Below, piece after piece: positions 36,201 through 56,529 of a DNA stretch of 64,000 nucleotides. Position numbers and translations under genes: made by a program. The notes below the pieces were generated by a model, which ran no database searches, had not been told where the DNA came from, and worked only from the letters and a program-made list of their open reading frames with translations. The stretch is from Pterobdella sp. o SKG-2022. Lineage: Eukaryota > Annelida > Clitellata > Hirudinida > Piscicolidae. The DNA is taken from positions 23,187,850 to 23,251,849 of the forward strand of contig OZ038321.1 of NCBI GenBank assembly GCA_964035795.1, given 5' to 3'. Numbering within the stretch: the first letter of the stretch is position 1; every line of letters starts with the position of its first letter.

Positions 36201-39200
36201 CTAAAATTAATAAATTAAATATAACTATGATAAGTTCCGTACATTATTTTTATTCAACTAAATGCATCGTTCACTCTTTCAATTGCATCGTTTACCCATT
36301 TAAATACATTGAAATCTCTTCAAATAGATCAACAACAACACAGATATGTTTGCAAGAAGGAGAGGAAGTGTTGGTGGTTGACAACCAAGAATCCCAAATA
36401 TGGAAGGTTGCTGATGTTCTCTGCAAATAAAACCTTTGATTCTATCATCTCTTGTATTTCATTTTTTGTTTGGGGTTTTTGCATCATTATAAGTGGTCGT
36501 TAAGACAAACTTTCGTGCTGGACTATAAGTTAATTTAGAGTATTTCTCTAAGCTTGAAAACTTAAACATAATTAGTAAAATTAAAAAAAATTAATATATT
36601 CAAATAACCAACTTGCTATTAATAGAACCACCCTCTCAACCCATCACTTCCTCAACCCACCATTCCCATATAAGGTGAAGAACATGAATGGTGATATATA
36701 CAGAGTGCCCTCAATCATTCTCGTCGTCAGTGGTCAAAACTCACAGGCAGTTGAAGTCGCTATGAAGTAATTTGTATTTGTTATTTCAATTTATATTATA
36801 ATTTGTAATATTCTTTATAATCAATTAGAAGCCGTTACCCGTCTCTTATGAAAAATATATAACTGCTATTTTATTGTTTTGTTTAGTTATTACTTATTCT
36901 TCTATTTTGGTTTATGTTAAGAGTTGGGTGTTTGATACGACGTTGAAAAGTAAACTTGTTGGCGTGAACAACATTTAAGAAAAAGCTCATGACATTTTTA
37001 GAACTGAAGGCAGAACTATCACATTTAACCTCTAGTTGAATGAAAATTTTTTAAAAAAGCAATGAATTTCACATGTTTATAATTAAAACTTCAAGTTATC
37101 ATAAAAGTTAAATCTTCACTCACCATGCTTAACACCGCTATAGGACTCTCTTAATAGATATTCAAGTTAACATGGATACGTGACTACTGAGAGGAACCAA
37201 TAAATAGTATTAAATAAAAAAAAGTGCAAAAATAAAAAATGTTCACCTAACACATTGCAATAACCAGTGCGGATGTGATGGTATGGAGCTTACCATAAAA
37301 ACCTCATATTTATATATTGGCATATTAAATTCTCAGTATTTTTCTTTTTATTTTTTCTAACTTGAAACAACAGGTTATGTCTGAAGTTTCTACTTCTGTG
37401 GACGGATGTTGTAAGGAAGTACGGCAAAACCATTATCCTTTTCCTTCTTCACGTCATCAGAGTGTGGAACTTAAATGAAGTGAGTGTCGTTAAGGTTAAA
37501 CTGTTATGGCGTTTATTATTTTATACTTGTATATAAGACTTTGATGTAAAGAATATTTAATGGAAATTGATATTAGTATTTTTCAACATATAATACACTT
37601 TCGTAGTTTACAAATTTTGATTTTTTTTATGTTGAATGCTTGTGTTGAGCTTGAAGAATTATAATACTTTAGTATTTAAGTTGTAAATTACTTGTCGTGC
37701 AATGGCACGCTACTTAGGAATAAACTAAAAATTAAATTTAATATAATAACCCATGCAAATGCACAATGTTTATTAAAATAAACTATTGCTATAAATGTCA
37801 TGAATTTCAAGCCTAATGAAGGAGCGGCTAAATACCAAACAATAGCGGTTATAATAGCATCAACTTCAAGGCCACATAATTATTTCACAAAAATATTGTA
37901 TATAAACAGAACAATTTTTTAAAGTTTTCAAATGCCCCAAAACTTTTAAAAAACCAACTTATGTTCATCAAAATTTCTAAAGATAAAAATCTAAATACAT
38001 GTTCAGAAATGACTTTTACTCTCGGTTTTGAAAACTTCCCCATAGTTCCATGCCACTATGATAGAACTCGTACTTTGCTTGGGAGTTAGTCTTTTAAAGA
38101 CTTGGTTTAGGTGTTGTGTTTCAGAGACATCGTAGTTATCTCTTGTTGAATATTTTTCCTGGTGAAATGACCAGATTTAGTTACATTTTTATATGAAAAT
38201 GATAATGCTCAACGAGTTAAACCTTAGTTAAACATTAATATTTGTTGTTTTTCAATATTTTTATTACTATCATTCAACAACGATTTTATAAGAAGTTTAT
38301 GTCTTACAGAAAAAGATTGACCTTTGAATATAAACGGATTGTTTTTATAAATTAATTATTAAACACGAAATATTTTTAAAGTGCGAAAGTTAACAGTGTA
38401 ACATTTCAAAGCACCTGTTAATGTCTTTAAATTAATTATGAGGTCGGGGTATATGTGTTTATATGTTAGATCGGCATAAAATTCTTCCAAAATTCCAATT
38501 GGTTTTGAGGTGTTTATAGTTACCCAGCATAAACTGAAACAATTATAACAATATTAACTATATATTGATTATATCAAGAGAATTGTTAATACTTCAGATT
38601 GGGGCTAATGGGTATAAAGTATTTATAGTAAGTCATTTGGCAAATAAAATACCTATAAAATCAGATAAATACAAATATTTAACGAAGCATACTTCAAATA
38701 CCAAATTTAGTTGATCTTTTGCCTAGTTCTAATTGATATCGTTCATCGACTGTACTTTGTTCAACATTGTCTATTGTTTTTGAAAGATCTTTAAGCCTAC
38801 CTGTGTAGTTGTTGATTAGTTGGTCCCTAATAGGCTGAGTTGTTGATTGATTTGAAATTTTACCATGGCACTTGAAGTTCAACAGACGATTTGTTGAGAA
38901 TAATTCATGAGTAAAAAATAACTTTGTCCTAATTAATATCATTATTATTGACAAATAACTTAGCCCTAAATATTATTACTTGTAGTACTATTATTATTAA
39001 AAAAAAAACGAAAACAGTTAGCAAAGTGACATTTTCAACATTTGAAATTCATTCACTTTTGTAAAGTCGTTATGAGTAAAAAATTTATTGGATTATTTAA
39101 AATAAATAAAAAATTAAACGCTTTTAGTAAAAAATATATAAAAATTTGAAAATTCTGTTAACCCATGACTTAATCTAGTAACACAAAGGTTTGCTAAAAA

Positions 39201-42200
39201 AAATTTACGATGAAGCAGTGAATAATGTTTAAAAATCAATGTACGAATAGAGCAATGAAAGATTTTAAATTATATCCATGGAGCAGTAAAAAATTAAAGT
39301 CTTAAGACTAAACAATATTCAAGTGTTCAATAACTTATATGTGAATTTTGAGTTTCACAAAATAAATTAGTATAATATAAAAATAAATTGATCAAATATC
39401 AATTTTAAAAAAGAAATAAATTGAAAAGACGTGAAAAAACTAAAAAAAGTCGTGGAAATAATGAGAAATATAAATAAAGATAGGTTTTATTTAATCAGAT
39501 GTGATTCTATGTCTTATTCATCTGTCAGCCATTTAAAATGACTAAGAACCAAGTTATTCGTCAAATGTGGAGTATTTTATGTACAATTTATTTATTACTC
39601 ATTTCCCCCGTTAAGATAATTACCTTTAACTAATGATTTAAACGATCGTTGTAAGTTAGTTAACAAAATTATTATGACAAATCAAAAATTTAAATATAAT
39701 TACTAAATGTCAATAACTATGAAATCATTCAAAAACATATATACTAATGAAGACATCCGAATTTAAGCTTCGTGTCTAGTGTATTTATTATCGAATAATT
39801 TATACCTAAATACCAATAAATCCTTTTATTTCTGCAGGGAAATAGTCTTTTGATTCGACACGAGAATGTCTGAATAACGTCTTGATAATATATTGAATGT
39901 CACGTTTAAAGCTGGCTACTTTTTTTTAAACTCGTTAACCTTTTTTTATGATAATATTTGAGCCGATCTTGAACAATTTGTGTTTTATATGTAATCTAAA
40001 TTAGATTACAACAAATTTTTAATCTAACAAAAACTCAAAAACAAAATTATTTAGTCAGAATATCGGCTCTATGTTATCATATTGCCACACCTTTTATTCA
40101 AAATTTTTAATGAATTAAAAAGTTAATGTATAAACAAAATGAATAAACTTTTAAAGATAAAGAAGGATGCTGGAATAACGATAGAATCTATATACTGATC
40201 TAGATAAGAAGAGACTGAAAGTTTAAAAGAGAAAATAAAAACCAAAACATTATGTCATACCAAAGTCTAATACAAAAAGCTATAAAAACCTATAAAAAAA
40301 CACTGAATTTAGTTTCTATAAAAAAAAAAGTGGCAACTCTAAGCCGATCGGTTTTTTGCGTCGAATTTCCATCTCTCAAACACAATGATTATGTCATAAA
40401 CTGTCAAATCATTATAACCATACCCTTTCTAAAGGAAAAACTATTGGTGAACTTGAAAGACAAAGAGAAGAGGGAGATTCTGAACCTTCTTGCATCTATC
40501 TCGCAAACCTTTTCTCCTTGTTGGGATGAGTACCCGCCATACAAAACACTGCAAGAAAGAGCTACAAACTTGAAAAAAATCCTTAATAAACCTTCAGATG
40601 CTAACTTCATCCGTAAGTTGTATCAATATATAGTTTCGTTGGTTTCAGTTAAATGGCTTGTTTTTTATATATAATATAAAATATATTTTATATTAAACAT
40701 AAATTTAAATGTATAAATCACATAAAAAAACCTATATCTTTCAAAAAAATTTTCAAGCACAAAACTCTTAGTTATTTATAGCTAATCCCCCTATTCACCT
40801 CCACCTCCAGCTGGAAGAGACGGTCATTTGTTGGTCATCCAGACGATCCCCTTAGAAGAGTTGCTGATAAAATATAGGGTGAGTATCTTTGAATCTTAAT
40901 GACAAATTATTAATTGTATATATTGTTTTTGATTAATTTAATTTTTTTGTGGTATATGTTATGAAAAGATATGAAACAATAAATAAAAAGAAAAACAAAA
41001 AACACTTTTTTTGTTGCTTATGTTGAAAAAATATCATAAAAAATAAAAAAACACGTGTTTGTAATTTAAACAGCCATTGTAAACGCATATAGAAGCGTTA
41101 ACTCAACTCGATTCACACGCATACCAATGCATTAATAACCACAGGAGTTTTGGGCCGAGTGGCAGACATACAAAGTGCTCTTGGAAACAACCAAACATCC
41201 ACAGTACCTTCTGTGTGTGGAGAACTGGGACCAGTACAAGTTCATAGACCCAAAACTCTGGATTCAGTGAGAGCGTTTTTAACAAAGTTTTATGGGTCTA
41301 GGTGTATTTATTGGTTTTAGATATAGTTATTAGAACAAAAAAAATATGATTATTTTTAAATACTTCACTAGTACTTTAGGTAGTTGCTTGAATACTAAGT
41401 GTATTGTATGGGGTTATGTATTTTTTAAATTATAGTTGCTTGTGGTATCAATACTCTCAAATTCCTTGTTGTTGTTTATATCAAAAAAGCAATTTCACTA
41501 TCTTTATATTTCAGTACCATTCTTGAAACTTGTATCAAATTATTAGCAAATGAATGAACTACGCAGAAAATGGCAAGTGCAGTTGAGCAAAGAAGAAAAA
41601 GATTCCGACAAATTAGGAAGAGATGCTAAGGAAGAAGAAATCAGAGTCGAAAGGTTGAATATGAATATTAGTTAAATCTGATAAACATACAATTGATGCA
41701 AAAATATACTACTGAAAAAATTTTGATATATTATACAGCATAAATACTAAGTTAAAATATAAAAATATCATTAGGATAGATTGGTAGCAAGGTTAAAAAT
41801 ACCTAATGATTATTTAACTCTAAACTTATAAAATTATCAACCCTTCTTAGATCCAAACAAACCGCAGAGTCCTCTCGTTTGTACACCAGTCACCAAGAAG
41901 AGAGGCAGACTTTTGTGATCACGGGTGTGTGTTTTTGTGCATCGTTTATATAGAAATTTTCATGAGATTCATAGAAAAACTTTTTCACAATTAATTCCTC
42001 CATTGAATGGAAATATAATTTTTATAGAACAATGCTGTTCTTTATAGGAATTAAGTCGTTAATATAAGTTAATATAAATTACCCAATCACAGGCGTCAAG
42101 CACCCAAACACTGGTGAGCTTATCTCCCTAGACAGAGCCGTAGAGTTGAGGATTATCAACCAGACTGAGGGTAGGCGCCACTTAAAAAAATTAAAAATTA

Positions 42201-43688
42201 TTTTAATTATCAAAACATAAAATCAAGTCATTTATTTTTTTAAAAATCATTAAAGAGAAAATATTTTTTTACATTTCACTTATTGATCAAAACTCGTGTC
42301 GGGTGCTCCCAAAAAATTATCACTACAAAACTAATATTGATTCATTGATAACAACCAAACTTTGAAGTAAGCCTATATTTTGTTTTAACGTGTGTTAACC
42401 ACTCATTCAAAGGCAAGTACGTGAACCCTGTAACCAAAGAAGCAGTGCCCATCCCTGTCGCCATGAATTCAGGAAACATCATTGTAGGTTCCTAGTTGTT
42501 TTCATGGAACTATAAATTTTTTTAATCAGATTTGTGTTTTATATATTGATACAGCAAAAGTAAAAATAAAGCAAGCTTAATGTTTAAAACCTCTTTATAA
42601 GTAAACTTTTCAATATTACATATATTTCTTTAATACGAATAACTCCAAAACTCAATAAAACCAGGTCGAGAAAACATCAGTGCGAAAATCAAGAGAGCAA
42701 GTCAAAGACATCGGGCTGATAACAATAACAACGATAAAGGAAACCAGACCATACGTGCTTAAAGGGATTAAGCAATCAGACTCGGATAGGGTCTTCAGCG
42801 TCGATGAAGCCGCCAACCTGGGTTAGAGGCTTTATATGGCTCGTTTTATTTGATAAAAATTATATCTATTATTTAAAAAAAAGATTTTCTTCTAGTTTAA
42901 ACAAAAACATCATGGCTTTGATTAGTTGCCTTATAATAGCGATTAATTTTTATCAAGTGTTTTCGAATCGCATGCGAATTTTTCATCAAATCTAAATACA
43001 ATACATAATACTTAAATACCACGGAAATTATTTACCCTCATGACCACCACCCTCATACTGAACAGGACTGTTGGACCAGAAAGCAGGGAGATTTGTGGAC
43101 AGAAGCACAGGAGAGCAGTTGAGCCTGGCTGATGCTCTGAACAGTGGTCTGTTGATTGTTGATTACAAAGAAGACTCCAACATTAAGAAGTATTTTTTTA
43201 GTGATTGGTTACTATTTAATTTTTTGTTCATAATTGTTTAATTCTACCAAAGTTTTGGGATATGTTTATAGTAGAATTTAAATGTTGAATAAACATCATT
43301 TCATTATTTTTGAAATTAGTAAACAAATTTCCATGTAATTTTCAGAGAGCCTATTACAGAGACGAAGACATACCAAATCAACAGCGTCTACAACAACGCA
43401 ACCAACCGCAGAGTATCCTTCTCAGAGGCTGTCTTCTTGGGACTCTTGGACTTGAACGATGGGTCATACAGAGATATAAAAAGAAAAACTGAAATGTATA
43501 TAGGGGACGCTATAAAGGAAGGCTACGTAAGAGCAGTAGTGGTAGCAGATCCTTCCCGTTTGGAAGTGGCAGAAACGAACAAAGTTACTGTTGGCGAAGA
43601 GAAAATGAGGCATTTTAAAAGCTCTGTTTTGAATCCATTCAAAGCTATGAATGCCATAATGAATGGAATCCAAAATGGCTTTCATTGA
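32067..43688 (+). CDS. Short plakin: plakin domain with SH3 plus plectin repeats
   Basis: Cytoskeletal linker-family protein, about 748 residues in 20 exons: 32067-32093, 32301-32402, 34320-34391, 34841-34942, 35198-35293, 35654-35791, 35980-36126, 36344-36406, 36675-36766, 37374-37479, 40435-40612, 40811-40878, 41145-41266, 41567-41653, 41851-41924, 42093-42170, 42413-42483, 42665-42821, 43066-43189, 43346-43688. Residues about 30-205 are spectrin-type helices (EYHQ/FFHSIHETSEWMLVDL). An SH3 follows (about 210-270: VSLADY, LQEGEEVLVVDN, IWKV, YRVPS), embedded between spectrin repeats as in all plakins, with more helices to about 465 (WAEWQTYKVLLETT). Residues 485-745 contain plectin-type repeats (HPNTGELISLDRAVELRIIN, RFVDRSTGEQLSLADALNSG). 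Neither an actin-binding CH pair nor a coiled-coil rod is present; known plakins are thousands of residues long. The first exon is tentative (see 31157). It probably binds intermediate-filament-like or junctional partners. Confidence 0.88.
33239..33289. repeat. (TA)n microsatellite in plakin intron 2
   Basis: Pure TA array of about 25 units in the long second intron. Confidence 0.98.
35336..35521. mobile_element. Foldback element with 78 bp arms in plakin intron 5
   Basis: Left arm 35362-35439 and right arm 35441-35518 are reverse complements with 3 mismatches over 78 bp, separated by one base. AGTTCAAATAAAGTT occurs immediately outside on both sides (35321-35335 and 35522-35536), as expected of a 15 bp target-site duplication. 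No coding capacity. Confidence 0.93.
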
Positions 43689-44333
43689 AATCTTTCATGT
43701 TCTTATTCAAACGCTTTTCGCGTTCTATGTTGAATCATTTGAATTTATACATTAGTTTTATAATCCATTATTCAAATTTGTTTGTAAGATTTTGAGCAGA
43801 CTTAAACTTGATGCAGTTTAGACCTGCATGCCAGCTTATAGTTCTTTACATTATAAAAGCCTTTATAATCTTGATTTTTGAAGAAGTTAAAGGAATTTCA
43901 TATTTTGCTATTACTACTACAACTATTTGGCATTTAATATCTATGACACAGTATTGAAACAATATGAGTTTATTTCCAGACATAATAAAGATGACGAAAT
44001 TACCTATGATCGACCTTTCTTATAAATAAAAAAAAACGTTTTGAAAATTTTAATCTTAGAATCGAAATACAAATCTTATAATAAAACGATATAATACATA
44101 ATTACTGAATAAGAATTTTATTAGCAGATGCTCTTAATCTCAAACAATACAAAGATACCAACAATGTTTCCCCAACACATCGTCATTATTACTATCCACA
44201 CAACTTCATTAGACTCCTCTCATATTCGCACTCAGCAAATACCAGTTGGGATTATTTATTTATTTTTTGGTCATTAGAATTAGCATTGAATAACTTAAAA
44301 ACTAAACTAAAATCAAACAATCACGGGCCAATC
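43689..44333. other. Convergent spacer, plakin/cullin-4
   Basis: 645 bp between the two stop codons. AT-rich 3' UTR-like sequence with AATAAA on each strand; nothing else recognised. Confidence 0.7.
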
Positions 44334-50287
<5,954 letters not shown>

Positions 50288-50445
50288 TCAGTAGTTAATG
50301 AAATTTGTGTAAGATAAATTGAAAAAATATATAAAGTCCATGAAAAATTCTTTTCTTAATAAATAGTTAAATTAAAAAAACATTTAGTTTGCAAGAATAC
50401 AAACGCAAAACAATTGCTCAAATTTCGAGGTTCAACTAAGCGATA
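50288..50445. promoter_or_regulatory. 158 bp divergent promoter region
   Basis: Lies between the cullin-4 ATG (minus) and the ATG of a small plus-strand frame. No TATA box close to either start. If the plus-strand gene is real this must be a bidirectional promoter. Confidence 0.45.
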
Positions 50446-51052
50446 ATGTTTTCTCAATCGGCATTAAGCGGAGTTCACGCTAAGTATTTAAAAGAAACCG
50501 ATTTTCTGTATAGACCAATAGGATTGGAGCAGGTTTGTATTAGATTTTTTAAAATTTTACATTTTTTCGCTGAAAAAACATTTTTTTCATCTTTTTAAAA
50601 TAAATGATACCATTCAAATCCTCTTTTAGCGAGAGAAATAGCAAATGAAGCCTTGTCCGAATCTGCTTCAATTCTATTGGTCAGTGAAAAACGCACTTTT
50701 TTCTCTATAGAAAACGTAAAGTGCTTGTCACTTTACGCTATTTTACTTTGAGCATAGATATTTCACGAAGAAAAAATTGTGACCGTTAAAAAAAATTTAA
50801 TATTTGAATTATTTTTATTAAATAAAAACAACTACTTTTTGAAATGAACAATTTAATTTGAATTGTTAATTACCTAAATCAAATTAAAATGAAAATTACT
50901 GTACATATTTGATGTAATTAAAAAAATCCATAAATTAAAAAATCATAATTATTTTCAAATGTATTGAAACTTTTAAAACCGAAACTTATTTACAGTTTAA
51001 ACTAATTCAGGGACTCGCAGCTGTGAAGAAAATAAATTACATTAAAATTTAA
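50446..51052 (+). CDS. Possible two-exon microprotein, 43-48 residues
   Basis: Exon 1, 50446-50532: MFSQSALSGVHAKYLKETDF then LYRPIGLEQ, ending at a good donor CAG|GTTTGT in phase 0. Exon 2 starts after TTTACAG (50996) or TTCAG (51011), both in frame, and ends at TAA 51050-51052, reading ...GLAAVKKINYIKI. Support: divergent position to cullin-4, normal splice sites, and a stop only 45 bp from the LIN54 stop on the other strand, so the model fits the gap between genes exactly. Against: very short and no recognised family. Alternatively it is an untranslated or longer transcript. Confidence 0.4.
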
Positions 51053-51096
51053 AATATAAATTTAATTTGATATATAATGAAAATAAAATACAAAAA

Positions 51097-54000
51097 TTAA
51101 AAATACAACAAACTTTTGCTTTTCGAGGCCATTTCAATAACTTGGCTGAGGCATCTGCCAAACTCCTCGAGAACATACTTTTCTTGCACAACACTACTAC
51201 AGTCACTATGATCGTCTGCTTCAGCTATCAAGCAAGAACTTATCGCCTCTATCACATCCAAGGTCACAAATGTATAAGGCGGCCTGTCGATATAACACTT
51301 ATATCAGTGATGTTATCATTTGTTGTATTACATCAAACCAGTAGCATTGAGCTTCAAGTTTGTACCAAAGTTAATTTAATTTGCTTAGAGTTTCATGAGT
51401 ATTTAGTGCAAAATAACTCAAAAAAATGTTGCGATATAATTCCATTAAAAATGAATATTTATAGATATTAAAAATGAATAAATAAAATGAATATTTATAG
51501 ATATAATGAAAATAATAATGAAACCTTTGGCCATTGAAAGATTGCACGTTTGGTTTAACAGGAGAAGAAGCTCCCAATATATGCATACTTAGCTGTTGAG
51601 TGGTTTGATGTATTATTAATACCAATTTGATCTGACGGCCGACTTATTATGTATAAAATTTATTGAAAACTATTTATTGAAAACCATTTATCAACGTTTC
51701 TGTATATTGAAAAACTTTTTCTACTGAATTTTATAAAAAATAATTAACTTAAAACACCAAAACTAAGCATGTTTCATCCCATTTAATCACAGTCAAAACA
51801 ATACCTAACTATCAAAATAATCAAAAATATTTGTTAATACTTTGTTATCTGCAGCCGTTTGTTGTTGTACTCTGGCCTCAGCCACATCAGCTAGCTGCAT
51901 CAGTTTCTGGCGGTCACTGCTGTCTTCATAATTGCGGCAGCTGATGCAACGACACAGATGGGAACATAAGATTTTAGCCTGGGTATTACGTCAATGTTGA
52001 TCGTTATTTCAATGGTTGGTAGCAATTGTTAATATTAATTTCTACACGTAAAAAACAAAAAAAATTGATTATCAACAAAAAAAAAATTTTTTTAAGTATA
52101 AAAACCTCGTAACACTCGCAATAGTTCTTGAGGCATCCAGATCTTTTGCAGTTGCACCCTTTGTTGTGTTGTCTGTTGCTACCTCCCTTGCCTAAGTTAA
52201 AGGTGTATTTCAAAATTTATATACATTTATGATAGAGCAACTTCATAATTGACTAGTGGCGTTATCTAGCGAATACCGAAAAACTAATGTTTTAATAAAA
52301 TGTTTACCAATACTGATTTATATTTAGATAGTTTGCTAGCCACCCAAAACCATTAAACGTACTTCTAAAAAAAGTGAAATTGAAACGAGATTTGAAGTCA
52401 TCACATTAATCTATCTAACATAGCTTCTTTTAGTTATTCCCCAACACAAACAGAAGCATCACCGATTTTGGGATGGAAGGCATGTGGGTTGCGTTCAATG
52501 CAGTTCCTCACAGCTCGTGCCCTCTCGTCCTCGTGCTCCAGGTTGTTTGCACAGTTGCAGCAGTTGCAATCCTGTTTTATGTGTAGCTTAATGTTGGTAC
52601 TAGTAGAATTTCTGTTATCAACATTATTATCTTCATTATTATTTTGTTTTTTTTTAAATTTTTTTATTATATAGTATGGAACTTAATAATGAGTATATAT
52701 ATAGGAAAAAATCTTCATACAATTTTAGAGGTCAAAGCAAACCCAAGACTCACCTTGCAAAACTCTCCATTTGCAAAACACTCACAATATCTGTATGCCA
52801 AAGTGATCAAAAAGTTTTAATTCTAATAATAATATATAAATCTAATACACAAACTATAAAATTATAAGATGTATAAATTCTTCAGTAGCACCTACAATAA
52901 GCACATTTATACGTCGGTTCAGACATGCATAACAAAATAGTATAACTATTATATCAAACAATAAAATTAATAATAAAAGTGATAATATAATCAATCAACC
53001 ATTAGGCTACCCCTAATAGAGTTTCAGTTGGACAATTGATATGTTTCCCAAGACACTACTTCACATGACATTTTAATAATAATGATAGAAACAATAATAT
53101 AATTTTTTAAAAACTAACACAAAAAAAAGGATAAAAAATAAAAATAATAACAGTTTGAGGCACTGTGACTTGGTACAGTTGCAAGGCTTTCGTTGCCGCA
53201 GCTTCGACTCGATGCTGGACAACCAGTGTTGAGCCTTGCCCTGCTGTTCATTCACCTTGCTGCAGAGGTTTGGTTGGAGAAGGTAATAATCAATGTAATT
53301 AGAATGGATAATTCAATACAATTTATTTAAATGATTAATAAAAATTGGATAATTTTTTATGCTTACAGACATTATAAAAATTATTATTATCAATACTATG
53401 AATTTATTATTATTCTTATTATTGGTATTGAAAATTTTTATTTTTGTTATTATAAATTTATTAAAATAACTCACCTTTTGTAGCCTTGTACATAATCTAG
53501 GCTGTAAGACTCATCATTACTATCATTGAGTATTATGCTGTTGCTAGTGTTATTTGAGTTGTTGCTGTTGTTGATCATAATATTATTAGTGTTGTTGTTG
53601 TTGATGACTATATTATTGTTGTTGTTGGGTGGTGTGGTATCAGAATGGATGGAGACTCTCTGTGGATTGCATTTGGTGATAATAATATAACCATTGTTTA
53701 AACTGATAATGAAACTATCAAGTTTTGAAAAATTTTTTAGAATAACCGATATTTTTTGTTTATTTGATAATTATATATTAGGAGAATTATTCCATAAAAT
53801 GGTGCTTTAAAATGAAACATTATTCACAAAAGCTATTGAGACAATATAAGTTTAATGTTATTGAAACAAAACTGAATATAACTACATTATAAAGCTTGAC
53901 ATTCAGAAAATAAATAGTAAAATAGCCTAAGAATAAAAATAACATGATGATTGGGAAACCAAAATTTTTTGGATAGAAATAAAATGTTACTAAGCAAACT

Positions 54001-56529
54001 ATTTGCAAAGCTTTTTGTAAGGACATCTTACAAAAAGCACATTATGATACAATAAACTAAGGGATTGATTCTGTAGCATTGTGTTATTCAGGCTAACTGC
54101 TTCACAAAGCTTTTTGGCATTTAAATATCAATATCAAGCACACTGTTTTGAAACAATTTTTTCTAAACAGAAAAAAAATCTCTTTTGAGCAATACACAAA
54201 GAAATTTTGAATTATGAGTCAAATTTTAGTTTAGTGGAAAGATATAATTTTTGATAAGTTTAGTTGTATCATAAACTAATTATTTCTACTCAAATAGATA
54301 TTCTTGACATAAAACTTTATATGATACCTTTCAAATCTGTTTATAATGATGTTATTCAAATTCAAATCAATTAAATGGTAATGCTTAAATTTAAAAATTG
54401 ACTAATACTCTATAAATTCTCATACATAAAACTAAAAAAACAATGAAAATTATCATTAAAAAATCAACTCACAACAGAATTGGGGATGAGTGAGAATGAA
54501 AGATTATTGAATTTTGATGGTTCGCTATTGACTGGATCAGTGTTGCTTTCCTTCTTAATGATGTGGCTAGGGGTGGATGCAGTGCTTGGTGAAAGCAGGG
54601 AATTGCCTTGTTTTGTACCCGCAAAGGATACCTGGTATTGGTTGGTTGCTGGCAGAATGAGGCGCTGTGTGATGGCTGACTGTTGACTGGACTTGTTCAA
54701 TTGCTGGGAAAGTTGTGATGATGACAATTGTAAAGAAGGTTCATTAAAACAAAAAATATAAAACCAAAGTTTACTTAATGTTTCTTCAAGTTAAGTATTA
54801 TAACATTAGTGGTAATGAAAAAATTTTGATGCATTTAATGGTAATAAAAGCAAAATTTTAAAAAATATAAAAAAATAAATTTTAAAAATATTGAACTATA
54901 TTATGGAAAAAAAGTATAACAAATAGTATGAAAAATAATTCCTAATAAAAGATTCTCAATACTTGTGGGTTGTTGATGATTGTCATTGATTTTGACTTGT
55001 TTATGGTGGTGTTGCAGGGAGCTTTGACTGTTGGTGAGATTGAAAAATTTCAATAAAATCTCATCATCATCTTTTATCCTCTTAATTTTATTTTTATAGG
55101 CTTAGACTAAAACCTGTTTATTCTTTTACAAAAGATGGATTTTTCTTGGAAGGTTTTTTATATATTACATTTTTTTATTGCTCAATTGAAAACATTTAGT
55201 AACTAATATTAATTGATAAGCTAAAATTGAATATAAATGATATATTAATTTAAATTATATTTGAAAACACTAGTTGATTAACTATAAATTAGCAATTCAA
55301 TCAATTGATTTCAATTTATCCTCTTACTAAAACAAAAATTTGAATTAACAATGTGCTTTACCAAATGCTTCTAAAGATAATTTTTAAGATTAAGTTACAG
55401 ACTAAAAATCTTTTTAGTCATTATTCTTATTATTCGTGTTGAAACTGCATAAAACTTTTTTTAATCTTTGAAATAACCCCCCAAATGCTATTAAGGTTTA
55501 TATATCTTAGTCATTTAGGTGATATCAACATTATTATCCTTATTTTTATCAGAATTTTTTGAATTTGTTTTTTGCCTTATGTTATATGAACTAATATAGT
55601 AATAATAATAATTTTTTTCCATTATTTACCTACCTTAGAATTTTATAAATTAATATTATTGTTATTAATATAAGCTGTTATCATTAGTGGTATTCAGTTG
55701 ATAAAAACATGTTATTTGAATTTTTTTCTGATGAGGCTAGTTTAGTTATTGGTTATTATTAGTATTATACAAAAACAACATACTAATAGAAGTAGTTTTG
55801 ATATGAGAAGACTGTTCACCAACAAGACGATAAACCATTGTGTTGTTACCAATGATATTTTTAATGCTTTTGTTATTACCAATGTTGCTGATGTTATTAC
55901 AACTTTTTGTGAGATTTGAATTGTTTGTTGATGATGGGTTTGAATCAAGATCAATAGTGGTGTTGGATGTTGATCGTTTAATAAAAGATTTGTTTATTCT
56001 TTGGGTTGTTGATAAAGGCAGAGCCTGGATGGTTTAAATTGTTTCATATAAAATATATTTTATTGACTTATGTTTACAAATATACCTGGTAAATGATGCT
56101 GTTTGGAGATTTTATTGATTGTGGAATTAAAATAGTTTGTGTTTGAGTTATTGGTTTTTGCTGGAATTTTTGCACTGATTGTTGTGATAGTTGATTTTTT
56201 TGGACAGATTGTGGATTGATGAGAGATTTAGTAGGTTGCATGATAAGTGTTGGTTGTTGTGAAGTTCCACCACCAAGAACTCTGCCAAGAGTTGCTACCC
56301 TGGCTCCTGAGATGGTTCTAACAATTGGTTGACTACTTGTAACTTTAACAACAGACTGTACGCGAGTAATGTGTTTTATTCCTTGCACTGAGTTAGAAGA
56401 TGAAGGTAGTTCAAAGTTGGAAACCAGATTTCCATCTGATCGATTTATTAAAACTTTGCAATTATGAATTTTACTATTTGATTGGTACACCATGTTGATT
56501 GGGATTATTTCGGGTTTTTTATCACTCAT
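51097..56529 (-). CDS. LIN54: LIN54, CXC-domain subunit of the MuvB/DREAM complex
   Basis: DNA-binding subunit that recognises cell-cycle homology elements in promoters. Minus-strand exons: 56529-56086, 56024-55820, 55027-54963, 54703-54473, 53659-53475, 53259-53152, 52790-52754, 52571-52463, 52191-52106, 51978-51841, 51592-51525, 51283-51097; 620 residues (human 749). The N-terminal half is Ser/Gln/Asn-rich and probably disordered, including an Asn-rich run in exon 5. CXC1 starts near residue 403 ([20 protein letters not shown]) and CXC2 near 473 ([19 protein letters not shown]); the DNA-minor-groove tyrosines in LYCEC and NYCEC are kept. The linker [16 protein letters not shown] matches the family. 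The C-terminus ([33 protein letters not shown]) is the helical part that binds LIN52/MuvB. Complete; the two-CXC arrangement plus this C-terminus excludes other tesmin-like proteins. Confidence 0.95.

Noticed and set aside
38694..38954. 86-codon minus-strand frame in a plakin intron
   Set aside because: No splice-consistent neighbours or recognisable motif; probably chance.
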